In this document: piece after piece, positions 19,266 to 27,580 of the stretch
Position numbering within the stretch: position 1 is the stretch's first letter
How the letters are laid out: each line of letters starts with the position of its first letter
Origin: Agreia bicolorata
GTDB taxonomy: Bacteria > Actinomycetota > Actinomycetes > Actinomycetales > Microbacteriaceae
Reading direction: 5' to 3'
DNA length: 64,000 nucleotides
NCBI RefSeq assembly: GCF_000938265.1
Contig: NZ_JYFC01000005.1
Coordinates: 124,001 to 188,000 of the forward strand
The notes under the pieces: generated by a model
What the model saw: only the letters and a program-made list of their open reading frames with translations
What the model was told of the DNA's origin: nothing
The model's database searches: none
Position numbers and translations under genes: made by a program

Positions 19266-19693
19266 CCGTGGTCGCGGAGTCGAGCCTCCAACTTCAGCCG
19301 ACCGCTCTCGCCATGCGCGAGATCGGGGGTTGGCTGCGTTCGGCGATCGATCACCTCGACGACACGACCGCGGCAGCGCTCTTCCCACGCGCCGAACTCG
19401 CGGTGCACGAGGCCTGCATGAATGTGATCGAACACGGGCAGCTGCCGGCCGGTGCGGTGGTCGACGTGAATCTCGTACTCGACAGCACCGAACTCACGGT
19501 CTGGGTCAGAGACTCCGGAACGGAGTTCGACCTCGCGGCAGTGACAAGCCCGGCACCGAACACGCTCCAGGAGCGCGGATACGGAATCAAGATCATCCGC
19601 TCCCTCGTGAGCGAACTCAGCTACAGGCGCATCGGCGAACAGAACGAACTCACGCTGCGGATCGACTTCGGAGGCACCCAGAATGCACAATGA
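19262..19693 (+). CDS. RsbW-like anti-sigma factor serine kinase
   Basis: A 143-residue HATPase_c-type (PF13581) protein. The N box is AVHEACMNVIEHG, and the G1 and G2 boxes are WVRDSGTEFD and GYGIKIIRSL. Such kinases phosphorylate STAS antagonists and hold a sigma factor or another target inactive. No sigma factor gene is in the operon, so the output partner may be encoded elsewhere or may be one of the neighbouring enzymes. The start GTG 19262 overlaps the phosphatase stop; its end overlaps the next STAS gene by 11 bases. Confidence 0.88.
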   Translation: MTVVAESSLQLQPTALAMREIGGWLRSAIDHLDDTTAAALFPRAELAVHEACMNVIEHGQLPAGAVVDVNLVLDSTELTVWVRDSGTEFDLAAVTSPAPNTLQERGYGIKIIRSLVSELSYRRIGEQNELTLRIDFGGTQNAQ

Positions 19694-20063
19694 CCACAAC
19701 GAACCCGCGACGGCCTCAGACACACAACTGAGCATGTCGGTCGAACCGAATGGCCCTGACCACGCGGTCGTCACGTTGGCGGGGCGCTTCGATGCAGTGG
19801 AGGCGATCGGAGTACGGGAACGATTCGCCGACCCCTACCTCGTCGGTGTCGGGCATCTCATGATCGATCTCCGCGCCGTCACCTTCGTCGACAGCGCAGG
19901 CCTCGCGGTGCTTGCCCGAGCTCGGCGAGACCGCGTCCTCGCCGGCGGCTCCGTCACGCTCATCCGTCCGGCATCCGTTGACGCGATGCGCGTGTTCCGG
20001 CTGACTCAATTCGACGAGATCTTCACAATGCTCGACGCGCCAGAAGAAGGGCCGGCGAGGTGA
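19683..20063 (+). CDS. STAS-domain anti-sigma factor antagonist, second copy
   Basis: A 126-residue protein with a ~20-residue N-terminal tail and one STAS domain. The acceptor region is VTFVDSAGLAVLARARR, with Ser71 as the predicted phosphorylation site. It is longer and clearly different from the first STAS protein at 17557, so the pair may act as antagonist and target, or respond to different signals. It overlaps the RsbW-like gene by 11 bases and the receiver gene by 4 (GTGA). Which STAS protein the kinase prefers cannot be read from sequence. Confidence 0.85.
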   Translation: MHNDHNEPATASDTQLSMSVEPNGPDHAVVTLAGRFDAVEAIGVRERFADPYLVGVGHLMIDLRAVTFVDSAGLAVLARARRDRVLAGGSVTLIRPASVDAMRVFRLTQFDEIFTMLDAPEEGPAR

Positions 20064-20428
20064 GCCTCGCGCTCGTGGTCGACGACGACCCGGTGACCCG
20101 GCTCGTGCTCTGCCATATGCTGCGAAGTCGCGGCTGGACCGTGAGTCAGGCAGCGGATGCGCCCGATGCCGTCGGCATGGTTGGCGAGACACCGTACGAC
20201 CTGGTCATCTCCGACTTTCATCTGCCATCGGGAACGGGAGTCGATGTTCTCGACGCGGTCGAGCGCGCTGAGAGTTCTCCCGCGTTCCTTCTAGTGACGG
20301 GCATCCTCGAACATTCGTCGCTGTCGGCCGAGATCGCGTCGCGCATCACGGCGCAGCTCACGAAGCCGGTCAGCTCGGAGGATCTCGGAGCCGCGTTGGA
20401 CGTGCTCTTCCCACCCAAACGCGAGTGA
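20060..20428 (+). CDS. single-domain response regulator receiver
   Basis: A 122-residue CheY-like protein with no output domain. The acidic pocket is Asp8-Asp10 in LVVDDDP, the phospho-acceptor is Asp52 in VISDFHLPSG, with Thr80 in LLVTG and Lys102 in LTKPV. It could accept phosphate from the Hpt domain of the hybrid kinase at 11457-14024, whose gene is the only kinase gene nearby, and pass the state to the partner-switching proteins. That link is inferred. The start is GTG 20060, overlapping the STAS stop. Confidence 0.88.
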   Translation: MSLALVVDDDPVTRLVLCHMLRSRGWTVSQAADAPDAVGMVGETPYDLVISDFHLPSGTGVDVLDAVERAESSPAFLLVTGILEHSSLSAEIASRITAQLTKPVSSEDLGAALDVLFPPKRE

Positions 20429-21423
20429 TGGCATCCGCTTCTCGTGCGACGCGCCTCTTCGGAGTCATCGGATGGGTCGTGGCCTGCGGGTTGTCAGCCG
20501 CGGTTGTGATCCGCGTCTGGCGCTCCGACTCGATATCGATACTCATCGGCGTGCAGGGGGTCGCCGTGTGGATGCTGATGGTCGCCTACCCGCTCGCCGC
20601 AGTTGCGATCTGGAAGCGCCGAATCGCACTGTCCATCACGGCCGCGGCGCTCGTCGCGTGTCAGATCGTTCTGATGGTGGGCGCGATCGGATGGCACGGA
20701 GCTCAGCCCCTGCCGGCCGACGAGCAGGCAATCCGATTGGTGTCGGCGAACGTGCTTTACGACAATCAGCACATTCGGGAGCTCGGCGACGACATCGCCG
20801 CGGAGGAACCCGACGTCGTGGTGTTGCAAGAAGTGACGCCGGAGGTTCTGACGGAACTCGGCCGATCCGACCTCTGGACGATGTATCCCTACCGCATGAC
20901 CGCACCGGAGCCCCTGTTCCACGGTGCTGCGACGTTCTCCAAGTACCCGATCGATGACGGCCACTCGATCGATGTGGGCGGATCGCCGATGCTGCTCACC
21001 GATCTCCAGACACCGTCCGGAACACTCCGCGTCATCAACGTGCACACCGTCGCACCCCTCACGACTCAGGATGCCCGGAGCTGGGCTGGGCAGTTCCCCG
21101 ACCTTGCGAAGATGGTTTCGACAAGCCCGTACCCGATCGTGCTTGCCGGTGACTTCAACGCGACGCTCGATCACGCGCCGCTCGATGCGCTCGTCGACGG
21201 AGATGTGCGAGATGCCTTTCAGGAAGCCGGGTCGGGATTCGGCAACACCTGGCCCGAGTGGGGTGGTCCATTGCCACCGCTTATGCGACTGGACCACATT
21301 CTCGTGAATGACGAGATTCAGGTCGGATCCGTCGTCGAGGAAGTCAGCATCGGCAGTGACCACCGACGACTCAACGTTGAACTGGGGCTTCCAGCTAACG
21401 CGCGCGATAAACTCGCCTGGTGA
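20428..21423 (+). CDS. membrane-anchored endonuclease/exonuclease/phosphatase-fold protein
   Basis: About 331 residues. Three N-terminal helices (roughly residues 8-95) precede an EEP domain (PF03372) likely outside the cytoplasm. Catalytic landmarks are Asn in VSANVLYDN, Glu in VVLQEVTPE, His in INVHTVAP, Asp-Asn in LAGDFNATLD and the last His in GSDHRRL, all present. The substrate could be a phospholipid head group, a lipid-linked sugar phosphate or nucleic acid; the operon favours a cell-envelope role. I take ATG 20428, which shares one base with the receiver stop; GTG 20425 is an equally possible start three bases earlier. It overlaps cofD by GTGA. Confidence 0.82.
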   Translation: MASASRATRLFGVIGWVVACGLSAAVVIRVWRSDSISILIGVQGVAVWMLMVAYPLAAVAIWKRRIALSITAAALVACQIVLMVGAIGWHGAQPLPADEQAIRLVSANVLYDNQHIRELGDDIAAEEPDVVVLQEVTPEVLTELGRSDLWTMYPYRMTAPEPLFHGAATFSKYPIDDGHSIDVGGSPMLLTDLQTPSGTLRVINVHTVAPLTTQDARSWAGQFPDLAKMVSTSPYPIVLAGDFNATLDHAPLDALVDGDVRDAFQEAGSGFGNTWPEWGGPLPPLMRLDHILVNDEIQVGSVVEEVSIGSDHRRLNVELGLPANARDKLAW

Positions 21424-22421
21424 AGATCGCCGTACTCGCGGGAGGTGTCGGCGGGGCCAAGTTCCTGCGGGGACTCCGCCACCACCTGTCCATCATCCAT
21501 CCCGACGGCGACGGTGGCCACACCGACGAGGTGAGTGCGATCGTCAACACCGGTGACGACGTGTGGCTCACAGGCCTCAAGGTGTGCCCCGACCTCGACT
21601 CGATCATGTACTCGCTCGCCGGCGCGAACGACGAGGTGCGCGGCTGGGGCCGGGCGGGCGAATCAGAGCGAGTGAGCGCCGAGCTCACCGCCTTCGGAGT
21701 GGGCTGGCCGTGGTTCACCCTGGGCGACCTCGACCTCGGCACGCACATCGCACGTTCGCACTTCTTGCGCGAGGGGCTTCGCCTGACCGAGGCGACCGAG
21801 CGCATCCAATCTCGGTGGCCGTCGATCGGGGTGCGTCTCCTGCCCGTGACGGATGCCGACGTACCGACCTTCGTATCCGTCACCGATGAAGGTGTCGACA
21901 CCCAGATCCACTTCGAGGAGTGGTGGGTGAAGCATCGCGCCGCGATCCCCACACGGGGCTTTGTGCAGCGCGGCGTCGAGAGCGCGAGCATCACGCCCGA
22001 GGCGCGCACCGCCATCCTCGATGCCGATGTGGTGCTGATCGCACCGTCGAACCCGGTCGTCTCGATCGGCACGACTCTGGGTATTCCCGGAGTTCGCGAG
22101 GCGGTTGCCGAGACCCGTGCACCTGTCGTCGGGGTCTCCCCCATCATCGACGGCTCGGCCGTGCGTGGTATGGCAGCTGCCTGCCTGACGACGATCGGCG
22201 TCGGGGTGACCGCCGAGGCTGTCGGGCTGCACTACGGCGCCCGCACGAACGGCGGCATCCTCGACGCGTGGCTCGTCGACTCGACCGATGCGGGCGCTGT
22301 TCCGGCGCTGCACGGCGCAGGAATCCGCTCGCGCCCGGTGCCGCTCTGGATGAACGACGACGAGGTCAGCGGGGTACTCGCCGCCACGGCACTGAAGACG
22401 GCGCGAGAACTCGGGGTCTAG
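21420..22421 (+). CDS. cofD: 2-phospho-L-lactate transferase (coenzyme F420 biosynthesis)
   Basis: A 333-residue CofD/FbiA protein. It joins the activated phospholactate (or phosphoenolpyruvate-derived) unit to FO, giving F420-0. It opens MKIAVLAGGVGGAKFLRGL, the diagnostic N-terminus, and has AIVNTGDD, WFTLGDLDLGTHI and LIAPSNPVVSIGTTL, all typical. The start is GTG 21420, overlapping the EEP gene stop. It therefore sits at the end of the polysaccharide/partner-switching operon, well away from cofC and cofE at 33.3-34.8 kb; no FO synthase gene is in the window. Its stop shares the palindrome CTAG with the stop of the convergent gene. Confidence 0.95.
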   Translation: MKIAVLAGGVGGAKFLRGLRHHLSIIHPDGDGGHTDEVSAIVNTGDDVWLTGLKVCPDLDSIMYSLAGANDEVRGWGRAGESERVSAELTAFGVGWPWFTLGDLDLGTHIARSHFLREGLRLTEATERIQSRWPSIGVRLLPVTDADVPTFVSVTDEGVDTQIHFEEWWVKHRAAIPTRGFVQRGVESASITPEARTAILDADVVLIAPSNPVVSIGTTLGIPGVREAVAETRAPVVGVSPIIDGSAVRGMAAACLTTIGVGVTAEAVGLHYGARTNGGILDAWLVDSTDAGAVPALHGAGIRSRPVPLWMNDDEVSGVLAATALKTARELGV

Positions 22422-23926
22422 GCGAGTCCGAGTCGTCGGTATCGGATGAGCCTGGCCTCCAGGCGGGGGCCAGGACTCTGCCCGCGCAGCTCCGCTAAGA
22501 AGTACTCGAGGGTCGACGAGACCCGCTCGCAGAACGCGGCGGGCTCGTCCGCGGCATCCGGTAGTTCCGGAACGACCCAGTCGACGATGCCGTCGGTGAG
22601 CAGTGCGGCTGCACCGATGCCCTGTGCCGCCGCCATCTGCGGCGCGTGCGTGATGTCTCGATGCACGATGGCGCTCGCCCCCTCCGGCGGAAGCGGTGAC
22701 AGCCACGCGTGCCGACCAGCGAGAGTCCGGTCGGCCGGCAGAAGAGCAAGTGCTCCGCCGCCGGTTCCCTCGCCGAGAATCACCGAGATGGTCTGCCCGG
22801 GATGCATCACGAGCTCGGCCAGACAGCGCGCGATCTCTCCGGCCAGGCCGCCCTCCTCGGCCTCGGTCGAGAGGGCCGCTCCGGGGGTGTCGATGACCGT
22901 GACCAGGGGAAGTCTCAGATCCGTCGCCAGCCGCATGCCCCGCCGTGCTTCGCGCAGGGCCGCCGGGCCGAGAGGAGTTCGAGCGCGCTGAGCCTGCCTG
23001 TCCTGCCCCATGACCACGCACGACATCGAGCCGAACTTCGCCAGCGCGAGCACAAGGCCGGGGTCGCGCTCGCCCTGACCCGTACCGTTCAGCGGCACCA
23101 CATGCCGAGCGCCGTGGTGCAGCAGCGCCCGGATGCCGGGGCGGTCGGCGCGCCGAGAGAGCAGAACCGACTCCCAGGTGTCGCCATCCACACCGTCCCA
23201 GCGTTCCGGCTCTGGCACCGAGACCGAGTCCGAGTCCGAGTCCGACGTGGAGCGTTCAAGCACCGTGAGCACTCGCGCGACGAGCTCGGGAAGCTGCCGT
23301 GGACTCGCGATTCCGTCGATGAGTCCGTTGCGATACAGGTTCTCCGAGGTCTGCACACCCTCGGGAAACGCCTCACCGTAGATGGCCTCGTACACGCGAG
23401 GGCCGAGGAACCCGATCAACGCGTTCGGCTCGGCGATGGTGACGTTGCCGAGCGAGCCCCACGACGCGAACACCCCGCCCGTGGTGGGATGCCGGAGGTA
23501 GACGAGATAGGGCAGCCCCGCGGCCTTGTGCCTGGAGACCGCCGCCGAGATCTTCACCATCGACAGGAAGGCGAGGGTGCCCTCCTGCATTCGCGTTCCA
23601 CCGGATGCGGGGCCGGCGAGGATGGGAAGGCCTTCGAGGGTCGCACGCTCGATCGCGAGAACAAGCCGCTCGGCCGCGGCCAAGCCGATCGAGCCGCCGA
23701 GAAAGCCGAACTCACAGGCCACGATCGCGACCCTGCGCCCGCGGATCCGCCCCTCGCCGGTCAGAACCGACTCATCGACACTGGAGCGTTCCCGCGCTCT
23801 GGCCAATTCGGCGCGGTAGGCCTCGTCGGGAACCACGTCGATCGGCGCCACGTCCCACGAGCGAAAACTGCCCGCATCCGTCAGCAGGGAAATCAGCTCG
23901 GTCGCGCTCGTGCGTGGTGCGGTCAT
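22418..23926 (-). CDS. fused carboxyltransferase (acetyl-CoA carboxylase beta-alpha type)
   Basis: A 502-residue carboxyltransferase. The N-terminal half is AccD-like (GFLGGSIGLAAAERLVLAIE, ASGGTRMQEGTLAF) and the C-terminal half AccA-like (VTVIDTPGAALSTEAEEGG, VILGEGTGGGALAL). A linker of repeated Asp-Ser pairs around residue 235 comes from a short GAGTCC repeat in the DNA. The N-terminal zinc finger of bacterial AccD is not seen. It needs a biotinylated partner, not present here, so a carboxylase role on acetyl-, propionyl- or another acyl-CoA is likely but unproven. The start ATG 23926 overlaps the CaiB-type gene stop; the extension to 23950 is a shadow. Confidence 0.85.
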   Translation of the reverse strand: MTAPRTSATELISLLTDAGSFRSWDVAPIDVVPDEAYRAELARARERSSVDESVLTGEGRIRGRRVAIVACEFGFLGGSIGLAAAERLVLAIERATLEGLPILAGPASGGTRMQEGTLAFLSMVKISAAVSRHKAAGLPYLVYLRHPTTGGVFASWGSLGNVTIAEPNALIGFLGPRVYEAIYGEAFPEGVQTSENLYRNGLIDGIASPRQLPELVARVLTVLERSTSDSDSDSVSVPEPERWDGVDGDTWESVLLSRRADRPGIRALLHHGARHVVPLNGTGQGERDPGLVLALAKFGSMSCVVMGQDRQAQRARTPLGPAALREARRGMRLATDLRLPLVTVIDTPGAALSTEAEEGGLAGEIARCLAELVMHPGQTISVILGEGTGGGALALLPADRTLAGRHAWLSPLPPEGASAIVHRDITHAPQMAAAQGIGAAALLTDGIVDWVVPELPDAADEPAAFCERVSSTLEYFLAELRGQSPGPRLEARLIRYRRLGLA

Positions 23927-25146
23927 CTCGTTGCGCCCTCCGAAAGCCATTCTCGAATAGACGAGCCGTGCTCGTCGAGCAGCGGCGGCGGGCGGTGCCG
24001 GCGCTTGGTCGTCTCCCGCTCCGCTTCGCCGTCCGTTGCGAAGAAGCGAATGGGTGGGCCGGGAAGCTCGATGGGGCCGAGCGTCGGATGATCGACCTCG
24101 AGCAGCAGGCCCTGCGAGATCACCTGATCCCAGCGATAGACCTCGTCGAGGCTGCGCACGGTGCCCGCCGGGATGCCGGCCTCCGCGAGCGCAGCCAGCA
24201 GTTCGGCCGCGGTGAAATCAGCGAACGCCCGCTCGACCACCTCGATGGTGTGCCGCCGGTGGCGCACCCGCTGGCTGTTGTCGACCAGCAGTGGATCGGT
24301 GCCGTCGATGCCGAACCGTTCACAGAGTCGCTGCCAGAGCGACTCGTTGCCGACACTGATCTGCACCGAACCGTCTGCGCATCCGAACAGCCCGTAAGGC
24401 GCGATCGACGGATGGTGATTGCCCTGGGCCTCGGGAACCTCGTCGGCGACCGTCACCCGGGTGCCCTGAAACGCGTGCACGCCGACCACCGCGGAGAGCA
24501 GAGAAGTGCGCACGACGGCGCCGACACCGGTCGCGGTTCGCTCGAGCAGCGCGGCAAGAACACCGTAGGCGCCGTACATTCCCGACAGCAGATCCGCGAT
24601 CGGAACGCCCACACGTTGAGGATCGTCGACTCCGGATCCGGTGATCGACATCAGACCGGCCTCGCCTTGAACGATCTGGTCGTAGCCGGCGCGACCCGCC
24701 TCAGGCCCGTCGTGGCCGAAGCCCGTGATCGAGAGAATGACGAGCCGGGGATTGATCTCGTGCAGCCGGGTCATCGACAAGCCAAGCCTGTCCATCACGC
24801 CCGTGCGGAAGTTCTCGATCACCACGTCTGCGCGCTCGAGAAGCGCCGTGAGAATCCGGATGTCCGCCGCCGACTTCAAGTCGAGCGCGAGCGACTCCTT
24901 GTTGCGATTGCACGACAGAAAGTAGCTCGACTGGCGATCGTCATCCGGCCCGACGAACGGCGGACCCCAGCGCCGGGTCTCGTCTCCCGAGCCCACGGCC
25001 TCGATCTTCACCACGCGAGCGCCGAGGTCACCGAGCATCATGCCGGCGTGCGGACCGGCCAGTGCTCTGCTCAGGTCGACGACCAGGGTTCCTGCGAGAG
25101 GGCCGGCCGACTCTGCCCCGTCGACCGCAATGTTTTCGCGAGTCAT
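23923..25146 (-). CDS. CaiB/BaiF-type CoA transferase (family III)
   Basis: A 407-residue CoA transferase. It shows LVVDLSRALAGPHAGMMLGD, GARVVKIE, RNKESLALDLKS and ENFRTGVMDRLGL, the standard family III pattern. The catalytic Asp is probably in YDQIVQGEAGLMS. These enzymes move CoA between carboxylic acids. It overlaps its neighbours by four bases on each side, linking esterase, CoA transfer and carboxylation. One reading is that an ester is hydrolysed, the acid is activated here and then metabolised. The substrate is not known. Confidence 0.9.
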   Translation of the reverse strand: MTRENIAVDGAESAGPLAGTLVVDLSRALAGPHAGMMLGDLGARVVKIEAVGSGDETRRWGPPFVGPDDDRQSSYFLSCNRNKESLALDLKSAADIRILTALLERADVVIENFRTGVMDRLGLSMTRLHEINPRLVILSITGFGHDGPEAGRAGYDQIVQGEAGLMSITGSGVDDPQRVGVPIADLLSGMYGAYGVLAALLERTATGVGAVVRTSLLSAVVGVHAFQGTRVTVADEVPEAQGNHHPSIAPYGLFGCADGSVQISVGNESLWQRLCERFGIDGTDPLLVDNSQRVRHRRHTIEVVERAFADFTAAELLAALAEAGIPAGTVRSLDEVYRWDQVISQGLLLEVDHPTLGPIELPGPPIRFFATDGEAERETTKRRHRPPPLLDEHGSSIREWLSEGATR

Positions 25147-26699
25147 GAGGCACTCACCTTCGCCGTCTCGAGCCAGAATCGGCGGAGGCCGGCGAGCGGG
25201 TCATTCAGGAGCGTCGGCCGGGTGTTCAGTTCCATCGTCGAACGAGCGCTCGGTTCGTACGGTGTCCATTCCGGCAACGCCGCAGACATCGGCACACCTG
25301 TGTCCGCGAAGCGCACCCAGGTGGCGCTCATCCAGTCAGAGAGCTGCTGCGGCGGATGCTCACCAACCAGCGACACCGCCTCGATTCGATCGAGCTGCCG
25401 AAAGACGAAGGGAACATCGAGCACATGGCAGGCGCCGAGCCGGCCATCGAACAGCGGGGTCTCCCAGGTGAACAGATAGGCGTAGGTCTCGGCAACGCTG
25501 GATGCGCGCGCGTCGAGCAGCCGATTCGTGGGCTGGCGGTACAGCCTGTCGGTCAGGAGCGACTCGAGCACCTGCCGATCGCGGGGCTCGTGGCCGAGCT
25601 CGTCGGCGAGAACGGCCTTGTAGTGTGCCGCCTGGCCACCGGTATCCGCCGGAAGCTCCTCGGCGAAGACCGCCGCAAGCTTCGCCTCAGTGGCTTCTTT
25701 CGAATCTCCGTCACCCGACATCGGCTCCGTGAAAATCGAGGTCTCGTTGCGGTTCGTTCCGACCAGAAGAGGCACGCCGCCGTTGACACCCCGACGCACG
25801 GCATCCAGAGGCATTTCTGACAGCACCCTGCCGTCGATGGTCGGCTGAAACGGAAGCGCGAGGCCGACGACGCCCCTGGCGAAACGGCCGGCGAAACGCT
25901 GTTGCGCGGCGAGCACCTGGTCGAGCGGAAGGTCGAGGAGCCGATGGGCGGTCTCTTCGGTCAAGCCCGCCGCCTCAAGAAAGGCCGCCGTTATCGCCTC
26001 CGATTCCGGCAGCCCACGAGCTCGCTCCGCCGTTCCGCTCTGCACGATGGCGCGATGGAAGAGCCCCTCAGTTCGAGGTGTACCGAGCAGTGTGGCGACG
26101 GCCGCGCCTCCAGCCGACTCGCCGAAAACGGTCACACACTGCGGATCTCCGCCGAAGGCAGCGATGTTGTCCCGCACCCATTCGAGTGCCGCGATCTGAT
26201 CGAGCACCCCGAGATTGCCGGCGTCGGCGAACTCCTCGCCGAGCAGGTGCCCCAGCTGCAGATAGCCGAGCGCGCCCAGCCTGTAGTTGATCGAGACCAC
26301 AACAACGTCGAAGGTCGCCGCGAGTTCCGCTCCATTGTTTAGCCCGCTCGAGTTGGAGCCGCCGACGTAGCCGCCGCCATGGATCCACACCATAACGGGG
26401 CGCGCCTGGGCGTCCGCTCGCGGAGTCCAGACGTTCAGGTTGAGACAGTCCGCCTCCGAGCTCGGCGGCTGAAAGTAGTCGTTTGCCGTCATGAACGGGT
26501 CGGGATTCTGCGGCGCGGCAGGTCCGAATCTCTTCGCTTCGAGCTCGCCCGGCCAGGGTTCGACGGGCTGCGGAGGCCGGAAGCGCAGTGTTCCGACCGG
26601 CGATGCGGCGAACGGGATGCCGAGGTAGCACTGAACGTCGGCGCGCTTGGTGAGGGCCGTCGACCCGTGCACCACGCCCGACGGCAGAATCAGCCTCAT
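25143..26699 (-). CDS. carboxylesterase type B family protein
   Basis: A 518-residue alpha/beta hydrolase of the PF00135 family. The oxyanion segment is VMVWIHGGGYVGGS and the nucleophile elbow is VTVFGESAGGAA, with the Ser as catalytic residue. The acid and His come later, with GACHVLDVPFVF as the usual His region. No signal peptide is visible, so it acts in the cytoplasm after import by the adjacent ABC system. It overlaps the ATPase gene upstream and the CoA transferase downstream. Family members cleave diverse esters and carbamates. Confidence 0.9.
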   Translation of the reverse strand: MRLILPSGVVHGSTALTKRADVQCYLGIPFAASPVGTLRFRPPQPVEPWPGELEAKRFGPAAPQNPDPFMTANDYFQPPSSEADCLNLNVWTPRADAQARPVMVWIHGGGYVGGSNSSGLNNGAELAATFDVVVVSINYRLGALGYLQLGHLLGEEFADAGNLGVLDQIAALEWVRDNIAAFGGDPQCVTVFGESAGGAAVATLLGTPRTEGLFHRAIVQSGTAERARGLPESEAITAAFLEAAGLTEETAHRLLDLPLDQVLAAQQRFAGRFARGVVGLALPFQPTIDGRVLSEMPLDAVRRGVNGGVPLLVGTNRNETSIFTEPMSGDGDSKEATEAKLAAVFAEELPADTGGQAAHYKAVLADELGHEPRDRQVLESLLTDRLYRQPTNRLLDARASSVAETYAYLFTWETPLFDGRLGACHVLDVPFVFRQLDRIEAVSLVGEHPPQQLSDWMSATWVRFADTGVPMSAALPEWTPYEPSARSTMELNTRPTLLNDPLAGLRRFWLETAKVSAS

Positions 26700-27580
26700 C
26701 GCACGGTCTCTCGGGCCGCATCCGCCGCCCGCTGCGAGGCGAGAAGAGCGTGGCGCTCAGACCGGCGCACCGCCTGCCTTCTCGGGTGAGGAACCGGGGC
26801 GGCCATCAGAAGACGCTGGGTATACGGATGCTCGGGCGCACCCGTCACGGCCGCAGCATCTCCCGTCTCGACGATCTCGCCGCGATACATCACGGCGACG
26901 CGGTGGCTGATGTGCCGAACGACGCTCAGGTCGTGCGAGACGAAGAGGTAGGCCACGCCCGTATGCTCCTGGATGTCGATGAACAGGTCGAGCACGCGGG
27001 CCTGCGTCGAGAGGTCGAGGGCCGAGACCGGCTCGTCGCAGACGATGAGGCGAGGGCGCAGGGCGAGGGCCCGGGCGATCGCGACGCGCTGCCGCTGGCC
27101 GCCGGAGAACTCGCGCGGCAGACGATCCACGGCATCCGCCGGGAGATTGACCTGGTCGAGGAGTTCGCGGATCCGATCGCGGGCCGCGACTCGTGCGATC
27201 CCCGACGTGAGAAGGGGTTCGGCGAGAATGTCGCCGATGGTCATCGCCGGGTTGAGCGACGTATAGGGGTCTTGGAATACGACCTGGATGTCTGAGCTGA
27301 GCGCCCGACGCTCCGTGCGCGACAGCCGGGTCGTGTCACGCCCGTCGAAGGTGATCGAGCCTGCCGTGATCGGTGCGAGTCCGAGCACAGCGCGGCCGAT
27401 TGTCGTCTTGCCCGAGCCCGACTCGCCCACAAGCCCCATGGTCTCGCCGGGCAGAATGTCGAGCGAGACGCCCTTGAGTGCCTTGAACGGCGGACGGCGC
27501 CATCCCTTGACGGGGAACTCGACCTCAAGCCCGCTGATGGTCAGAAGCGGAGCTTCGGCGACGTTCGCGTTGTCGGTCAT
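26696..27580 (-). CDS. ABC transporter ATP-binding protein, OppF/DppF type
   Basis: A 294-residue ATPase of the peptide/nickel importer family. Motifs are Walker A GESGSGKTT, Q-loop QVVFQDPYTSLNP, signature FSGGQRQR, Walker B LIVCDEPVSALD and switch His in FVSHDLSVVRH, with the C-terminal HPYTQRLLMAAPVP typical of oligopeptide ATPases. It pairs with the ATPase half of the fused protein upstream, giving the usual two different ATPase subunits. Its start ATG 27580 overlaps the fusion gene stop. The C-terminal 20 residues are basic and Ala-rich without known role. Confidence 0.92.
   Translation of the reverse strand: MTDNANVAEAPLLTISGLEVEFPVKGWRRPPFKALKGVSLDILPGETMGLVGESGSGKTTIGRAVLGLAPITAGSITFDGRDTTRLSRTERRALSSDIQVVFQDPYTSLNPAMTIGDILAEPLLTSGIARVAARDRIRELLDQVNLPADAVDRLPREFSGGQRQRVAIARALALRPRLIVCDEPVSALDLSTQARVLDLFIDIQEHTGVAYLFVSHDLSVVRHISHRVAVMYRGEIVETGDAAAVTGAPEHPYTQRLLMAAPVPHPRRQAVRRSERHALLASQRAADAARETVR

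Noticed and set aside
23219-23246. GAGTCC hexanucleotide repeat in the carboxyltransferase gene as a regulatory repeat
   Set aside because: It is in frame and simply encodes an Asp-Ser linker between the two halves; only about three units.
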